A DNA stretch of 64,000 bases from Corinectria fuckeliana. Lineage: Eukaryota; Ascomycota; Sordariomycetes; Hypocreales; Nectriaceae. Of this stretch, positions 1 to 10,817 are shown piece after piece (positions within the stretch are counted from its first letter, which is position 1; every line of letters begins with the position of its first letter). The notes below the pieces were generated by a model, which had not been told where the DNA came from, did no database searches, and worked only from the letters and a program-made list of their open reading frames with translations. The position numbers and the translations under genes are program-made. Location of the stretch: the NCBI GenBank assembly GCA_019137255.1, contig WPDH01000109.1:124001-188000 (forward strand), given 5' to 3'.

Positions 1-280
1 GAATGACGTCAATGTCGCCCTTCCTTCAGCAGGCATCTCATCTTCCCACTCGCAGCCCTGTAGCCCTGTAGCCGCCCTGTCCTCGTACCCCGCATCAAAC
101 CCGCCAGCGTGAACTTCTGAACCGCCTCCACCACCACAACAACCCAGCGGCTCACCGGGCCAGCTTCCGTGACAGGCGCATATACATCGCAGATTCTTTG
201 AACGTTGGCTTAGAACCCTCATCGCTCTGAAATCCATCTTCGAGGACCCTCTGCGTTGCGAATTGTGGGACATCAAACAT
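1..280 (-). CDS. Possible first exon of a divergent gene, cut by the window edge
   Basis: On the minus strand an ATG at 280 opens 41 codons (start MFDVPQFATQ) that end at a good donor (GTGAGC, intron from 155 downwards), so exon 1 would be 156-280. Without splicing the frame stops at once. The acceptor is not clear and the rest would lie off the window. No family is recognised. Its start lies 218 bp from the DUF1349 gene start, so the two would share a promoter. It could equally be leader sequence, hence the low confidence. Confidence 0.25.
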
Positions 281-498
281 TGTCTCATCTGGGCCGAGTC
301 ACGGCGGGGATTGGTGCAATTACGTCAGAACTCGATTTCCCCCCGCGGCTCACATGCGATGACTTAGTGCCTTAGCTTCAACAATAAACAATATCTAAAT
401 AATAGGCCTAAAACAGCATCCTCCCCAGAACAAGCCTGAGTCAACATCGTTACTCTCCAACCTCATCAGCTGCACTGCTTCGTTTCGCCTCTGTCAAC

Positions 499-1206
499 AT
501 GGCACCCTCCTTCACGCTCTCCGCTGGCCCAGACACCGACATCTGGAAGAAGCCGCCCTCCACGGATGTGTTTACAGGTACGGCCTCACCCGAATTTCGA
601 CTTCACTTCCTGAAGAACCTTCCCACCACCCACCACTCCTCACTACCTTTCGCACCTGAACTGCACCTCCCCCGCTCAGCCACTCAGCTAACACACCCTT
701 CAGCCCCCTCCCGAGCACACTCCTCCCCCCGCCCCCTCAGAGACTTCATCTCCACCACCCTGACCTTCACCACAACCTACGTCCAGCAGTACGACCAAGC
801 CGGCATCCTGCTCACGCTGCGCTCGCCCTCCTCCAGCGCCCGCAAGTGGATCAAGGCCGGCGTCGAGTTCTACAACGGCACGCCGCGCCTCTCCGTCGTG
901 GCCTGCGACGCCTGGGCCGACTGGAGCGTGTCCTCGGCCGCGGGCGCCGACGCCGTCAGGACGGGCTCCAAGGCCGTCACCGTCGTCGTTGAGAAGGACG
1001 TCGGCGAGCTGGGAGAGTCGCTGTGGGTGTATGAGGTTGACGGCGAGACCAAGACCCCGCTGCGGGAGATCTGCTGGGTGTATGGGGAGGACTGTGGCGA
1101 GGGGTGGGAGCTGGAGGTGAGCGCCCTGGTCGCGCGGCCGGGGGTGGATATCGACGGCGAGTTGGAGGTCAAGTTCCAGGGCTTTGACGTGAAGTGGGCC
1201 AAGTAG
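499..1206 (+). CDS. DUF1349 family protein (concanavalin A-like fold)
   Basis: Two exons, 499-577 and 704-1206, encode 193 aa. The 126-nt intron (GTACGG...CTTCAG, CTAAC branch site near 687) is in frame and stop-free, so an unspliced reading gives a false 235-aa protein; splicing joins DVFT to APSRAHS, as expected for the family. Family hallmarks are the N-terminal FTLSAGPDTDIWKKPP, a YDQAGILL strand, KWIKAGVEFYNG and a WADWSV motif. DUF1349 proteins adopt a jelly-roll lectin/glucanase-like fold; their biochemical role is not established. There is no signal peptide, so the product is probably cytosolic. The start is the first ATG of the frame. Family call is confident; function is unknown. 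Confidence 0.85.
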   Translation: MAPSFTLSAGPDTDIWKKPPSTDVFTGTASPEFRLHFLKNLPTTHHSSLPFAPELHLPRSATQLTHPSAPSRAHSSPRPLRDFISTTLTFTTTYVQQYDQAGILLTLRSPSSSARKWIKAGVEFYNGTPRLSVVACDAWADWSVSSAAGADAVRTGSKAVTVVVEKDVGELGESLWVYEVDGETKTPLREICWVYGEDCGEGWELEVSALVARPGVDIDGELEVKFQGFDVKWAK

Positions 1207-2359
1207 ATTGCCAGCCAGTCGGTCATGTCACAACTACAAGGTTGCCTACGGAGCATAGTGGCCAGAATCACATCGTCACGCCATACAGGGCAGGGACACC
1301 AAACGTGAGGCGGCCGAATTTCTCATTACCTCGACCCTAACGGAGCTCATGCCAGGGAGGATCGCTCTGCGACCCTTGACTACCTAGATATGGCATCAAT
1401 CATCAAGATCGTAACGTCATTGTCGGCGAAACCATTCGCCCCCGAGACCATGCAGGGTCCGTTCGCATCCCCAAAGTCATACGTCCTCCAGATAAACAAA
1501 GGGAAAGAGTATCCAACGATCGTTTCCAGGAGATGTGATTGTTTTTTTTTGTGTTTTTTTTTGGCCAGGCAGCGTCCCTAAAGGCCGAGGCACACAAGCC
1601 CATCCGGTGGGACTGCCGTGTGATGGTATCCTCGTCCCGGCTGGGGAGGCTGCCCGTTGGTTCCGAATGGAGAGGTTCCCTTTTGCTGTCCCAGTGGTTT
1701 GCATCAGAATAACGCCTGCCATTCCGTGAAAGCAAATCCAAACAGTCGATTCCATCCGGTAAACTTTTTTTTTGAGATGGGCAAGATATCGGCTCGTGAT
1801 CAATCTTGGCCGTGTTGCGCGGGTAAAGCAATAAAGCAGACAGCAATCATCCATTCCATCTTCTCCCATTCTGTTGTTGAAGTGCAAAGCAAGATCCAGT
1901 GCCCTGCAGATAAAACGCCAGACAAGAAAAAAATGACCAGCATCGCGGTGCAAAAAATGGGTATCAAAGCGGAGTTGTATAACGACGAGGCAGAACAGAC
2001 AAACGCCCAGACAAACCAAAACACAAAAAATAGAGCGGAGGACGATGGCTCGTATGCGGCGGATTAGATCCTCTCAGCTCGGTACTCATCAATTTGGTCG
2101 GCCAACCTCTTGAGAAGTGGAGAAGTAGTCAAAACAAACTAAACTCCCAAATGGACTTTCAATCTGATGAGAGAGCATGAAAAGCAAACCAACGCCCGCT
2201 GAAATCCAAAGTTCCCATGGTGTCGCTTTTTTTGGGTGTTTTTGGGGGGGTTAGTTTGGTGTTTGGTTTCGCATTCGTCCTCCAGCGATGAAATCACCCT
2301 CGGTGTTTCACACGCGGTTTCTGGAGGCCTGAGAGTAGTTTTGTGCAGTGGCCCAGCCC
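1207..2359. other. Intergenic, convergent 3' ends
   Basis: About 1.15 kb between the DUF1349 gene (+) and the BTB gene (-), which converge. Short overlapping ORFs on both strands carry T/A homopolymers (for example 1543-1561) and no recognisable domain. I see only probable 3' UTR and spacer. Confidence 0.6.
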
Positions 2360-3283
2360 TCAGACTGTCTTCGGGGTGCGAGCGTTGCTCACGTCGATGA
2401 CGTCGTCGAGGTGGTTGCACATGGCCACGAACAGGTCGAAGAACAGCTTGCTGCCACCTGCCTCCATCTCAGCCTGCATGGTCCCGCTCCGCTTGAACGT
2501 CTTGCGGCAGCGGATGATCAGGGCGAGGTAGTGAGCGCGCAGGCGGCTGTCCGAGTCGGGGGTATGGGCGTAGGCGTACTGGGCGGACCGCAGGATAGTG
2601 GCAACGTCGATGCCGGCCTGCAGCCCCTGCTTGCGCAGGGCCAGACGCTTGAGCTCCTCGAGGCCGTATCGGTCCGCGGCGCAGTAGATGACCGTGTCGC
2701 GAAGGATGGCGGCGTTGACGCTGGACAGGTAGACGGTGGCCTCGGAGCCGGTGGCGGCACCGGTGCCTGCGCGGCCACCTCCGTTTTCGGGGTTGGGGGA
2801 GGTGTGAGGCGTTTGCCCTTGGTCCTCGAGCTCCCAAGAGTTGCGGTGGCGGTTGTGCAACAATCGCGGGTAGTAGTCACCCTTGTAGAGATACTCGAGG
2901 AGGGCGGAGAAGACCTCGGGTTCTTCGTCGGGGAGGGAGATCCTCCTGTTCTGCGCATCGCGGTAGCCGCTCCGCAAGGCGGCCTCGAAGAAGGGCGACT
3001 GGCGGAGGACATCCTCGTGCGCTGCAAAGAGTCGGCCGTCGCGGCCCACGGTCAGGGTGACGATGGGCGAGGGCGAGGGCGCCGCGGCGGTCGTGGCGGC
3101 GGCCGCAGCAGCAGCGGACTTCTTGGGTGGTTGGGGCTTGGTCGAGTCCTGCTCAGTGAGCGACCTTTGCAGTTTCGATAGCTTCGTAGGATCCCGGATG
3201 GAGCCCGATCTCTTGAGTCTGGTGGTGGCCTTTTCAACACGGCTTTGTGTCTGGTCCTGGGACCGGAACGAGCGCTTGAACAT
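2360..3283 (-). CDS. BTB/POZ domain protein
   Basis: A single exon encodes 307 aa. Residues 1-70 are basic, serine- and alanine-rich and probably disordered. The BTB fold begins near residue 72 with VTLTVGRDGRLFAAHEDVL, followed by SPFFEAALRSGYRD, ISLPDEEPEVFSALLEYLY and KGDYYP, the classic helices and strands of fungal BTB proteins. The C-terminal part is helical and resembles the usual fungal BTB extension (AADRYGLEELKRLAL). Such proteins dimerise and often act as Cullin-3 adaptors, but no BACK or Kelch repeats are visible, so the partner is unknown. The leader upstream (3470-3560 on the plus strand) is a long purine-rich tract, that is pyrimidine-rich in the transcript. The ATG at 3283 is the first in frame. 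Confidence 0.85.
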   Translation of the reverse strand: MFKRSFRSQDQTQSRVEKATTRLKRSGSIRDPTKLSKLQRSLTEQDSTKPQPPKKSAAAAAAATTAAAPSPSPIVTLTVGRDGRLFAAHEDVLRQSPFFEAALRSGYRDAQNRRISLPDEEPEVFSALLEYLYKGDYYPRLLHNRHRNSWELEDQGQTPHTSPNPENGGGRAGTGAATGSEATVYLSSVNAAILRDTVIYCAADRYGLEELKRLALRKQGLQAGIDVATILRSAQYAYAHTPDSDSRLRAHYLALIIRCRKTFKRSGTMQAEMEAGGSKLFFDLFVAMCNHLDDVIDVSNARTPKTV

Positions 3284-4747
3284 GGCTGCGGTTTGGCGGA
3301 GGGGTTGTAGACTGAAAGCAGAGAGTGAACTCGTTCGGGATTCGAGGTGGGAGATGTAGACGGAGAGAGTGTTTAAGGACGGCCAGAGACGAGTAGCAGG
3401 TCGGCGGCCGGTCGCTTATATAGGTATCTCGGGCAGGCTCCCAACTTGATAGTCTTGTCCAGAGAGCGACGAAAAGAGCGAAGAGAGGAAAAGAGGTGGG
3501 GAGAGGGGGGGTAGGTCGGCGGGGAGGGGAGAGGGGGGAAAGAGAGCGTGAGGGAGAGAGTGAGCGACGCACAAAAGATTGACAAGGGGTCCGGGCGGAA
3601 GAAGATGCCTCTGGCAAGACAGGATCCTCGTGATAGCTTTGCGACCCTTTTTTGGTTGTGTGTGGGGGAGAGAAGGAGAAGACGAGAGACGTCAGCGGAG
3701 GGTGTGGGATATTTGTACGGCCTCAGCATCCACCGGCCGTGCAAACGCGGGATTCCCATTCGTCCCGGAAAAGCCCCAGCCATTCAGATTTGGAGATGGA
3801 TGCGATCTGCCCCGGGCTGATAAACAAGGCACGCCCCCCAGCCGATACCGTAGTGTATTCGTAGTGAGTCGGAGTGCGTACCTATCGGTACCGGCGCTCA
3901 CCACCACGCCCGGCCAGTGCATGGTGCGTACGTAGCAAGTAGCCGGGTACCTTGTTTTAGGCATTTGCTAGGATTATTCGGGAGACGGGTTAATCTAGTG
4001 CCTTGAAACGGAGGTCCTCGATGGCTGTGACCGTTAAGTGAGGCTGGAGGATAACCAGAGCCCCGCCCAGGTTGCGGCCTCACTCCTCAGGGCAAAATAG
4101 AAACCCGACCATGTACTTCTAATTGCAGTACCTCGGGGCTGATAATGCGCTGTCCATTCCTTCACCTTCCATCATCTTTTCTGGGTACCCAGTCGTCGCA
4201 CGTGAGCATCGTTCAATGCGTCAATTCGTCCGCCGTCCAAAGAATGCCGCCGCAGAGGCTGGGCAAATTGGGCAGTGCTCTCTTGTCTTCTTGTCTGTTC
4301 CTGAGACCTGCAACCCAAGTGATATATGGATGCCCAATGCGATGGATGCCACTTCTTCAGCAAGGCAATGAGCATTCATGTCTGATTCCCCCCCAATCCT
4401 TGCAACGCTCACCATCTTCCCAAGACACTGGATTCGTAATTGTTCTGCCTAATCATCCAGGCTGCCGGAACTCAACGTGCCCTCAACTCGAACTCGAGCG
4501 TGCAAAGTGACATGTCGCGACCTTCCAAGTTCCAGCCACTTCACCCACTCTTCCACGCTCGCATCTCAGTGGCCCAAGGACTCACAGCGACAACCACTAA
4601 AATCATCCTTATGTCGTGTCACCGACTCACCGTCTGCGTGCCCAATCAACTGGGCCCTCGAACCCTGCCCGCCTGATTGGCTGTAGACGAGGTTGTAATC
4701 TACCCATTTGGCAGTGTACATACTGCAAATATGAATGCTCTGACTTT

Positions 4748-4783
4748 GTACTTAGGTACTTAGGTACCTTACCTAAGGTACCC
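4748..4783. repeat. Palindromic ACTTAGGTACC repeat
   Basis: Two tandem copies of GTACTTAG followed by GGTACCTTACCTAAGGTACC form a partly self-complementary block. Such TAGGTACCTA-type words are frequent in Sordariomycete spacer DNA; no function is claimed. Confidence 0.6.
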
Positions 4784-4904
4784 TATCGCCCTCCGGAACT
4801 TCGGATCTTGCTGTGATGGCGGTCTCAAGCCTAGATCTTGATCTCGTGCCGAAGCACTGCCTGTTTGTACGAATTATCGTCTGTCCGACCCGCTAAAGCA
4901 CTCC

Positions 4905-4940
4905 ACTGACAAGCACTGACAGGCACTGACAAGCACTAAC
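4905..4940. repeat. 10-bp tandem repeat
   Basis: About three and a half copies of a 10-mer close to AAGCACTGAC (variants AGGCACTGAC and AAGCACTAAC) lie head to tail. It is a small non-coding minisatellite. Confidence 0.7.
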
Positions 4941-5525
4941 GCGACCTTAAATTGGCAGCCGACGAGCCATCCAACCATCCCCCTCTGTGTAAGTGCGGTG
5001 AACGATGCCAGTCATGGGTCCATCTCAAACCCCCTCACTCTACTCGGCATCCTGCCAGAAGCGTACACTTCTCCTCCATTGCGGTAATTCCGACGCGCAT
5101 ATCAGGACATATCTAGGGGTTGAACCGATTTCTAAGCTGGTTTTGCCCGAGGCCGAGTTGCCAACGGAGCAAAGGCGGTGCCCAACGCAAACGTCTCATC
5201 TCAAAGCTTGGCATCAGACTACATCGACCCCATCACACAGTCACGTCCGCATCGTCATCGGCAACATCTGCAAGGGGAAACTTCTGGAATTTCCTGTGCT
5301 TTGGGGGAGAAGGTGTCAGATTCGCGTCAGTCCAGCAAATTATAACCCGCATTGCGCGTTCTAGGTCAAGTGATCAATCCCTAAGCCCGGCGGAGCCCAA
5401 GGCCTTCCGATAGCAACCCAATACCCCTTCCATCTTCACCTCTCTCCTGATGGCAATTGACAGCGCATTCTTTGTTGGGGAATTGAAACAAGCAAGGGCC
5501 CCGTTCACAACTGTTGGCGCCCATT

Positions 5526-6772
5526 TTAAGAATCCAATGCCTCCTGGGCGGCTGCGAGGGCGCGCCTTTCCGACAACGACCAGGTGAGACCGTCGCGGAC
5601 ACCGACAAATCCTTGCATCAGAATGTACACTGTTCGAGCGTCAACGTCTATTAAGGCCGTAACACTGGGAGTAGCTTACTGATAGGCGCCAAAAGAACAA
5701 AGCCAATGCAGTAGGCGGTCACGGCCTCTTGGGAGCCAACTAGTGTCTCGTCGAGCCAGAAAAACGCGTACCAGCCCGTGATGAGCTCACCAATGGCAGC
5801 CCAGCCAAGGTAGAGACCGGCAAAGAAGAGAAGCCCAAAGACGTGAGATCCAATTGCCTAAATGCCCCGTCAGTAGAGTCCATCGCGGGGGCATCGGCAA
5901 CTTACGATGGGGCGTTTGATGCTGTTGAGCCAGAATATCTCAATGACCATGATGGCCGACGAGATTCCATACAGAGCAATGAGAACGTACGCGTTGAACC
6001 ATCCCTCGCCGAAGAGGTCGCTGACTGTGAGAAATGTTAGCTAACGTAATGAACATTGCCTTCGAAGCCTACATGGCGCATCAGGAACCGATTCGGGCCA
6101 CAACAGCTCCAAGCTTGCAGGGCCAGGGGTAGGCGCAGGCGTAGGGGGGTCGCTGTCGTCAACCTGGCGAGTGATGAACCAGTAAATTGTCGAGTTCATG
6201 AAGGCGGCAACGACTGTGGCAGTGTAGAACATGGTGAAGTAGAACTGCTTGCGAAGGCTGGCCATGTTGCGAGGAAGGGACATGGCTGCAAGGATCAACG
6301 ATTCGATGCCGCCCTCGTAGTCCTCTGGATGAGGGTAGTACAGGTGAGTGAACGACCACGACTGTTTGGAGAACAACGATCAGAACTACCCTAGCGGAAG
6401 AGAAGGCACGAATTGAGGGACTCACAAAGGCGATTAGTTGGTAGAGAAACACCAGGAAGAAGCTGACAATGGCAAAGTCAAATATGTTCCGCCAGTTGGT
6501 GAAGTCTGAATTCTCGTTGAGCTTGTAGTCGGCAATCATGATACCGGTTCCGATGATGAAAGCAAGTACAGCGCCTCGGAGGACGACGAGGACATTCTGG
6601 GGGATGAACCGCCATGGCGAATGACAGGCTCGCAGGAAAGCAGGCTGCCACAGCACTTCATCAGCACTACGACACCGGAGCTGAAAGGGCAGAGACTCAC
6701 GTGGTCCTGCAGATAGGTTGGCCCTGGCAGGCCATCGATGGCCGAGAGAAGGGGAGCGTTATCCCTGGACAT
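5526..6772 (-). CDS. Fungal multipass membrane protein, 320 aa, six exons
   Basis: Exons on the minus strand: 6701-6772, 6426-6644, 6073-6361, 5906-6024, 5680-5857 and 5526-5611, separated by five introns of 48-68 nt; phases are consistent throughout. The start ATG gives MSRDNAPLL. At least six hydrophobic helices are visible, for example LVVLRGAVLAFIIGTGIMI, FDFAIVSFFLVFLYQLIAF, FTMFYTATVVAAFM, YVLIALYGISSAIMVIEIF and FGLLFFAGLYLGWAAIG. An FLRACHSPWRFIPQN segment precedes helix 1, and SWSFTHLYYPHPEDYEGG follows helix 2. The helix pattern resembles FAR-17a/AIG1-like membrane proteins, but I cannot confirm that, so it is a conserved fungal membrane protein of unknown role. No signal peptide is evident. 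The C-terminus is short and charged. Confidence 0.8.
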
Positions 6773-7319
6773 GGTCACAGCGGGACAGCGGAAGCAAAGA
6801 TTCAATGATGAGGAGTAAGGCTGATACTGGATCCGAGAAGAACGGGTAAACGGCGATAAGTGATGCTGAAGCTAGAGGAGAGAAAAGGATGACGGACCAA
6901 GCTCGAGACGAGGCAAGCTGGCTGAGCGACTGTGGTGAGGAGACGAGCGACGACGGAGATGAAGGAGACAGAGATGCAGGATGGCCTGGGAGAGCAGATA
7001 GAGGACGCGGGTGCGCCGTGTGCGTTAGTAGACAGGGAAAGTGCACACCTGTTTCTCTTTGTCGCAGGGAAACCCCAGGCGTAGAGGCTGGCGCAAAGAT
7101 GGCCGTGTTCCCAAGGCAGGAAGGAAGAGGCTCTTCAATCAATCTAACCTGAGGCAGTGAGTGGTCTAGGATGTATAAATCATGATCAACTGAGGTAAAG
7201 GAAAATGCCGAGGTATCCATTGAACCGCCCCGAATCAGTCTATTACATGCACTACATCATGTGCTCTTATTCCAGCCTTCAATTGATTTCCGGTATCATC
7301 CCTCAATCCTTATCCCTTC
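6773..7319. other. Intergenic between two minus-strand genes
   Basis: 546 bp holding the promoter and leader of the membrane-protein gene and the 3' UTR of the CsbD-like gene. No gene is seen. Confidence 0.6.
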
Positions 7320-7718
7320 TTAGTCCTTCTTCGGGCTGCTCGCGGCACCCTCTCGCATCATGCCCTCGCAGCCGGTGATCTTGCCAGCCATCTGCTCGAC
7401 CCTGCCGTATCCCTGGTCTGCCTCTCGCTGCTCCCCGGCCTTCTTCAGCGCGGCGAGTCCTGCCGCCTTGTCTTGCTCGCCCGAGGCTTTCCAAGCGGGG
7501 GAGTTGGTCAGGACGCCGAGGGTGGCCTAGGGACGGCAGGTCAGAATAGTGTCAACCGTATCTGGTCGGGGGAAACAATGACTTGCCTCTGCTGCACCCT
7601 TGGCATACTGGTAGTGGCTTCCGATGAGACCTGGCTGCGAGGTGCTCGGCTGCTGCTGCTGCTGCCGCTGCTGGTTGGTGTTGGTGTTGGTATTGGGGTT
7701 GGAGTTGTTCTCGGCCAT
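7320..7718 (-). CDS. Small CsbD-like hydrophilic protein (112 aa) with a GC-AG intron
   Basis: Two exons, 7587-7718 (44 codons) and 7320-7526, joined across a 60-nt intron. The only in-phase splice uses a GC donor (GCAAGT) and a TAG acceptor, joining YAKGAAE to ATLGVLTNSP; the nearest GT donor one codon on gives a wrong phase. Residues 1-30 are low-complexity N/T/Q. The rest has the CsbD-like pattern of small glycine- and lysine-spaced helices (ASGEQDKAAGL, DQGYGRVEQMAGKITGCEGM). CsbD-type proteins are small stress-associated hydrophilic proteins; related fungal ones have been linked to cruciform DNA binding, which I do not infer here. Its promoter side faces the 15-kb repeat block. Confidence 0.75.
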
Positions 7719-8079
7719 GATGACGGTACGCTTTATAGCTTGTAAGTGCTTTCCTGGTGTTTGTAGTCGAGAAATGGGCAAGTGTGGATTCAATTGCGGA
7801 TGAAGATGAAGGCAATGACAAATGCAGGCAAGGGATTGGCGGATGTGTGCCTTAAATACGTTCCAGTACAGGCTTGTATCCCCCCTCTGACCTTTGAACG
7901 ATGACATCGGTCTCGTCCTCATTGAACGTAATGACATCACCCACTCTTCAGATTCACGCTGCCCCTCCACACTTTCCCCAGACGCAGCTGCAACTGGTGG
8001 GTGGGGCACAGGCGATCAAGCCACAGCAGCTAATGCCAGCCACATCAACAGGCCGGGTAGACAGCCACACCACAGCCGC

Positions 8080-8215
8080 TAAAACTAGTGTGTTGGCATA
8101 GGTGGTTGTATTTGCTATGTCCCTCTACTTGCTATAGACCCCTGTGTCCTCTGATATAATATATCTACTAGCGCCTACTAGCTTAGTAATATACTTAGCT
8201 AAATTACCTCTTATA
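8080..8215 (-). repeat. Left LTR-like direct repeat (3' LTR of the gypsy element)
   Basis: 136 bp repeated in direct orientation at 23244-23379. The core starts TGTTGG at 8091 and ends TTATA at 8215; the partner ends CCACA, which RIP would turn into TTATA, so the ancestral core had TG...CA ends and was about 125 bp. Nearly all differences I can align between the copies are C/T or G/A transitions. The left end of this copy keeps the less mutated bases (GGCA, TTGT, ATG). An extra shared TAAAACTAG lies just outside the TG. Confidence 0.8.
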
Positions 8216-10802
8216 GACTACCTAGATATATAATAGTAATAATCTTATTAAGACACCCCCTATTATTAATAATATATAAATCTAAACCTAAATAATATAT
8301 TATTTTATGCCCTCTGTCTAAGTAATAGTTTCCTTTTATATCTATCTGTCTTAATTGTCTTTTATAGTAATTATATATTTATTCTTATTATTAAGTTTTA
8401 TTATATTCTAGTTGTTAAGTTAAGATAGTCTTAATTATTCCTCCTGCTATATATATAGCTTTAAGTTATTAATATGTATTTTTCGCTCTAGTCCTCCCTA
8501 AATACTAGTTATAATATATATCACTAGGGATTCCTATTAGATAACTACTAATAGATTCCCCTAAGACTTATAGAATTTCCTTTTTAGCTTCTTAGGCTTA
8601 TTTTGCTTCTCCTAGACTTATATACTTACTTGTAATAATTACACCTCGCCTAGTTCTAGTTCTACTTTAGTATAATAGATAGCTACCTCTCTTACTAAGT
8701 ATTCTTATTATTTATCTAGGTAATCTTAGTACTCTAGGTTTACTACTTAGTGTTAAGTGATATTATTCTCTAGTCCTATTATAGTATTAAACTTAATCTT
8801 ATTATTACTATTATTAATTTTTATAATATCTATATGTTTAGAGAATAGTTTAAATCTAAATATAGCTATTACTAGGGTAGTTCTTAATAAGTTTACTTAT
8901 TATATATTTAGATTTATAAGGATTTATAAAAGTACCTAGTCTTAATTCTTTAGGTTCTTTTTATCTTATTTAACTACCTATTTTATAAGATCTTACTTTA
9001 CTAATTAAATATATCTTTCTGCTAGACTAGTAGATTATAAATATAATATAAGGCTATAAAGTAGTTAAGTATTATATTTCTTAGTAGTTACTATAAAATA
9101 TAAGTTCTTAAAGTAACTTTTATTATTAGAGTAGATTTTTAGTAGCTAACTAAAAGTTATACCCTATCTAGTTTTCTAGATATAAGAAACTTCTTCTTTT
9201 ACTATATCTTTATAAGAGGCGCCTCTTATTTACTATATTAAGTAATCTATTATAAGAAGTATATAAGTATATCTAGTATATATCCTTAGGGTAATTAGTC
9301 TTAAGTAATCTATTATTACTATTTCCTAGGGTTATTACACTCTAATTCTTTAGGTTAAGAATTTTAAGAGGTAAGATATTATTTATTAACAGACTAGATA
9401 TAACTAGAAGTATTTCTTAATATCTCTTAAATATATTAGCTAGTATTTTTCTCCTCTTAGAGACTCTAGATTAATAACACCTATAAAATATCTATATATA
9501 TTATAATAGTTTTATAAAGTTTTAGGGATTTTTATCTTAGTAATATATTTTACTATACTCTTATTATTTTTAATATAGAGTAGTATCTTATCTTAGATTT
9601 AGTATCTTAGAGTATATCTTAAGATTAGTCTTTTTTAAGTCTTATCTAGTATATTATATCTATATATTAAATACTTTATAATCTTCTTATACTATTTAGA
9701 GTTTAGCTAGATAAATATTATCCTCTTTAGGTCCTCTTATTATATTAAGCTAAGAGGTTCTCCTCTAGGAAGGATTAGGTTTATAAGTAGTATTTATTCT
9801 ACTATTTTCCCTAACTTAACTAATACCTTAAAAGCTATTTATTATTTAATATAAGTAGTATTATCTCTTAAGTGTTCTAGTAGTCTTAATATTCTATTAG
9901 TAATCTTAATAATTTTTATAGTATTTAGTTAATATATAAATTCTAGGTTATACTCTCTAAGAAGATTAATCTACTAGCTAACCTTTTTATAGACTTCTCT
10001 TATATTTACTATTAAGTTAATAATACTTTTATAGTTAGTATAGATCTTAATTAGATATAGTATATAACTAATAAGCTATAAGTACTCTCTTAATCCTCTT
10101 ATAATAGCTAGTATCTTCTTTTTTAGTATAAAGTATTATTTCTTAGTATTATTAAATTATCTAGATATCTATATAATAATTTTTACTTTTCTAAAGTTTC
10201 TATTAGTAATAGTTTCTCCTGTTAGTATATTATCTAGTTATATTAAGATGCCTTCTAATCTTACTACTAATATATTTATAGTAATATAAAATTATACCTC
10301 TAACTAGGCCCTAATAGTAGTATTCTTCTAAATGCTTAAATAAATCTGTTAGAGTGCTATTATAGTATTCTTATCTTAAACTAGAGTATTATAATAGACC
10401 TCCTCTTTCTTTATAGATAGTTTCTTAGTTTATATTAAAGTTTACCTCTCTTTCTAAAAGGCTTATTTTATAACTTATACTAGGTTATATTATCTTAGAA
10501 TAAACTTTCTTATAAAGGGTATTAAGTATAAGATAGTTTAAATATCTTCTTATATTCTTAGAGGATTCTTAAAAAACTCACCTACTAGTTTAGTAAACTT
10601 ATCTTAATATTTTACAGTAGGTTTAATATGTCTTATATCTAAGGTAAAGCTAACTAAGTTTACTATTAATATAAATAATTTTATTTTTACTCTTAATAGT
10701 CTAATTAGTACTTATATAACTCTAGGGAAATAATACTTTTATAAGAACTTAAAATATTTCTTAAAGGTTTTTAAGGCTATATTATAGTTATTAATATAAA
10801 TA
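8216..10802 (-). pseudogene. Gypsy pol relic: RT end, RNase H and integrase (left arm)
   Basis: Minus-strand translation with RIP stops ignored shows, from about 10.8 to 8.3 kb: the RT catalytic region with FIYINN where YxDD is expected (both D to N, G-to-A changes), a thumb region (DKFTKLVGEFF), then RNase H (KKYYTLKKKILAIIRGLRE, matching the family pattern ending in ILAIIRGLREF). Around 9.6-9.2 kb the integrase can be read (KYFQLYLVCQQ, then IDYL...YTYI...IDY). All domains are interrupted by stops, so there is no functional product. The exact C-terminus cannot be set. Confidence 0.65.
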
Positions 10803-10817
10803 AAGAATACTATCTTA
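10803..10817. repeat. Left copy of the LINE target-site duplication
   Basis: AAGAATACTATCTTA occurs here and again at 17571-17585, a perfect 15-bp match directly abutting the two LINE ends. Bases outside the match differ, and the gypsy RT frame continues when one copy plus the LINE is skipped. Confidence 0.85.

Larger units (their letters stand above)
3284..5525. other. Intergenic, promoter side of the BTB gene
   Basis: A 2.2-kb stretch between the BTB gene start and the 3' end of the membrane-protein gene. It holds a GA-rich tract (about 3470-3600) that is probably BTB leader or promoter, and two small repeats listed separately. ORFs here (for example 5005-5364) have no recognisable domain or splicing logic. 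No gene is called. Confidence 0.5.

Noticed and set aside
1477..2067. Overlapping ORFs on both strands between the DUF1349 and BTB genes
   Set aside because: They share the same stretch on opposite strands, contain homopolymer-encoded F/K runs and show no domain; likely chance frames in 3' flanks.
2348..3181. 277-codon plus-strand ORF
   Set aside because: It is the antisense shadow of the BTB gene, rich in G/V/A/E from reversed GC-rich codons.
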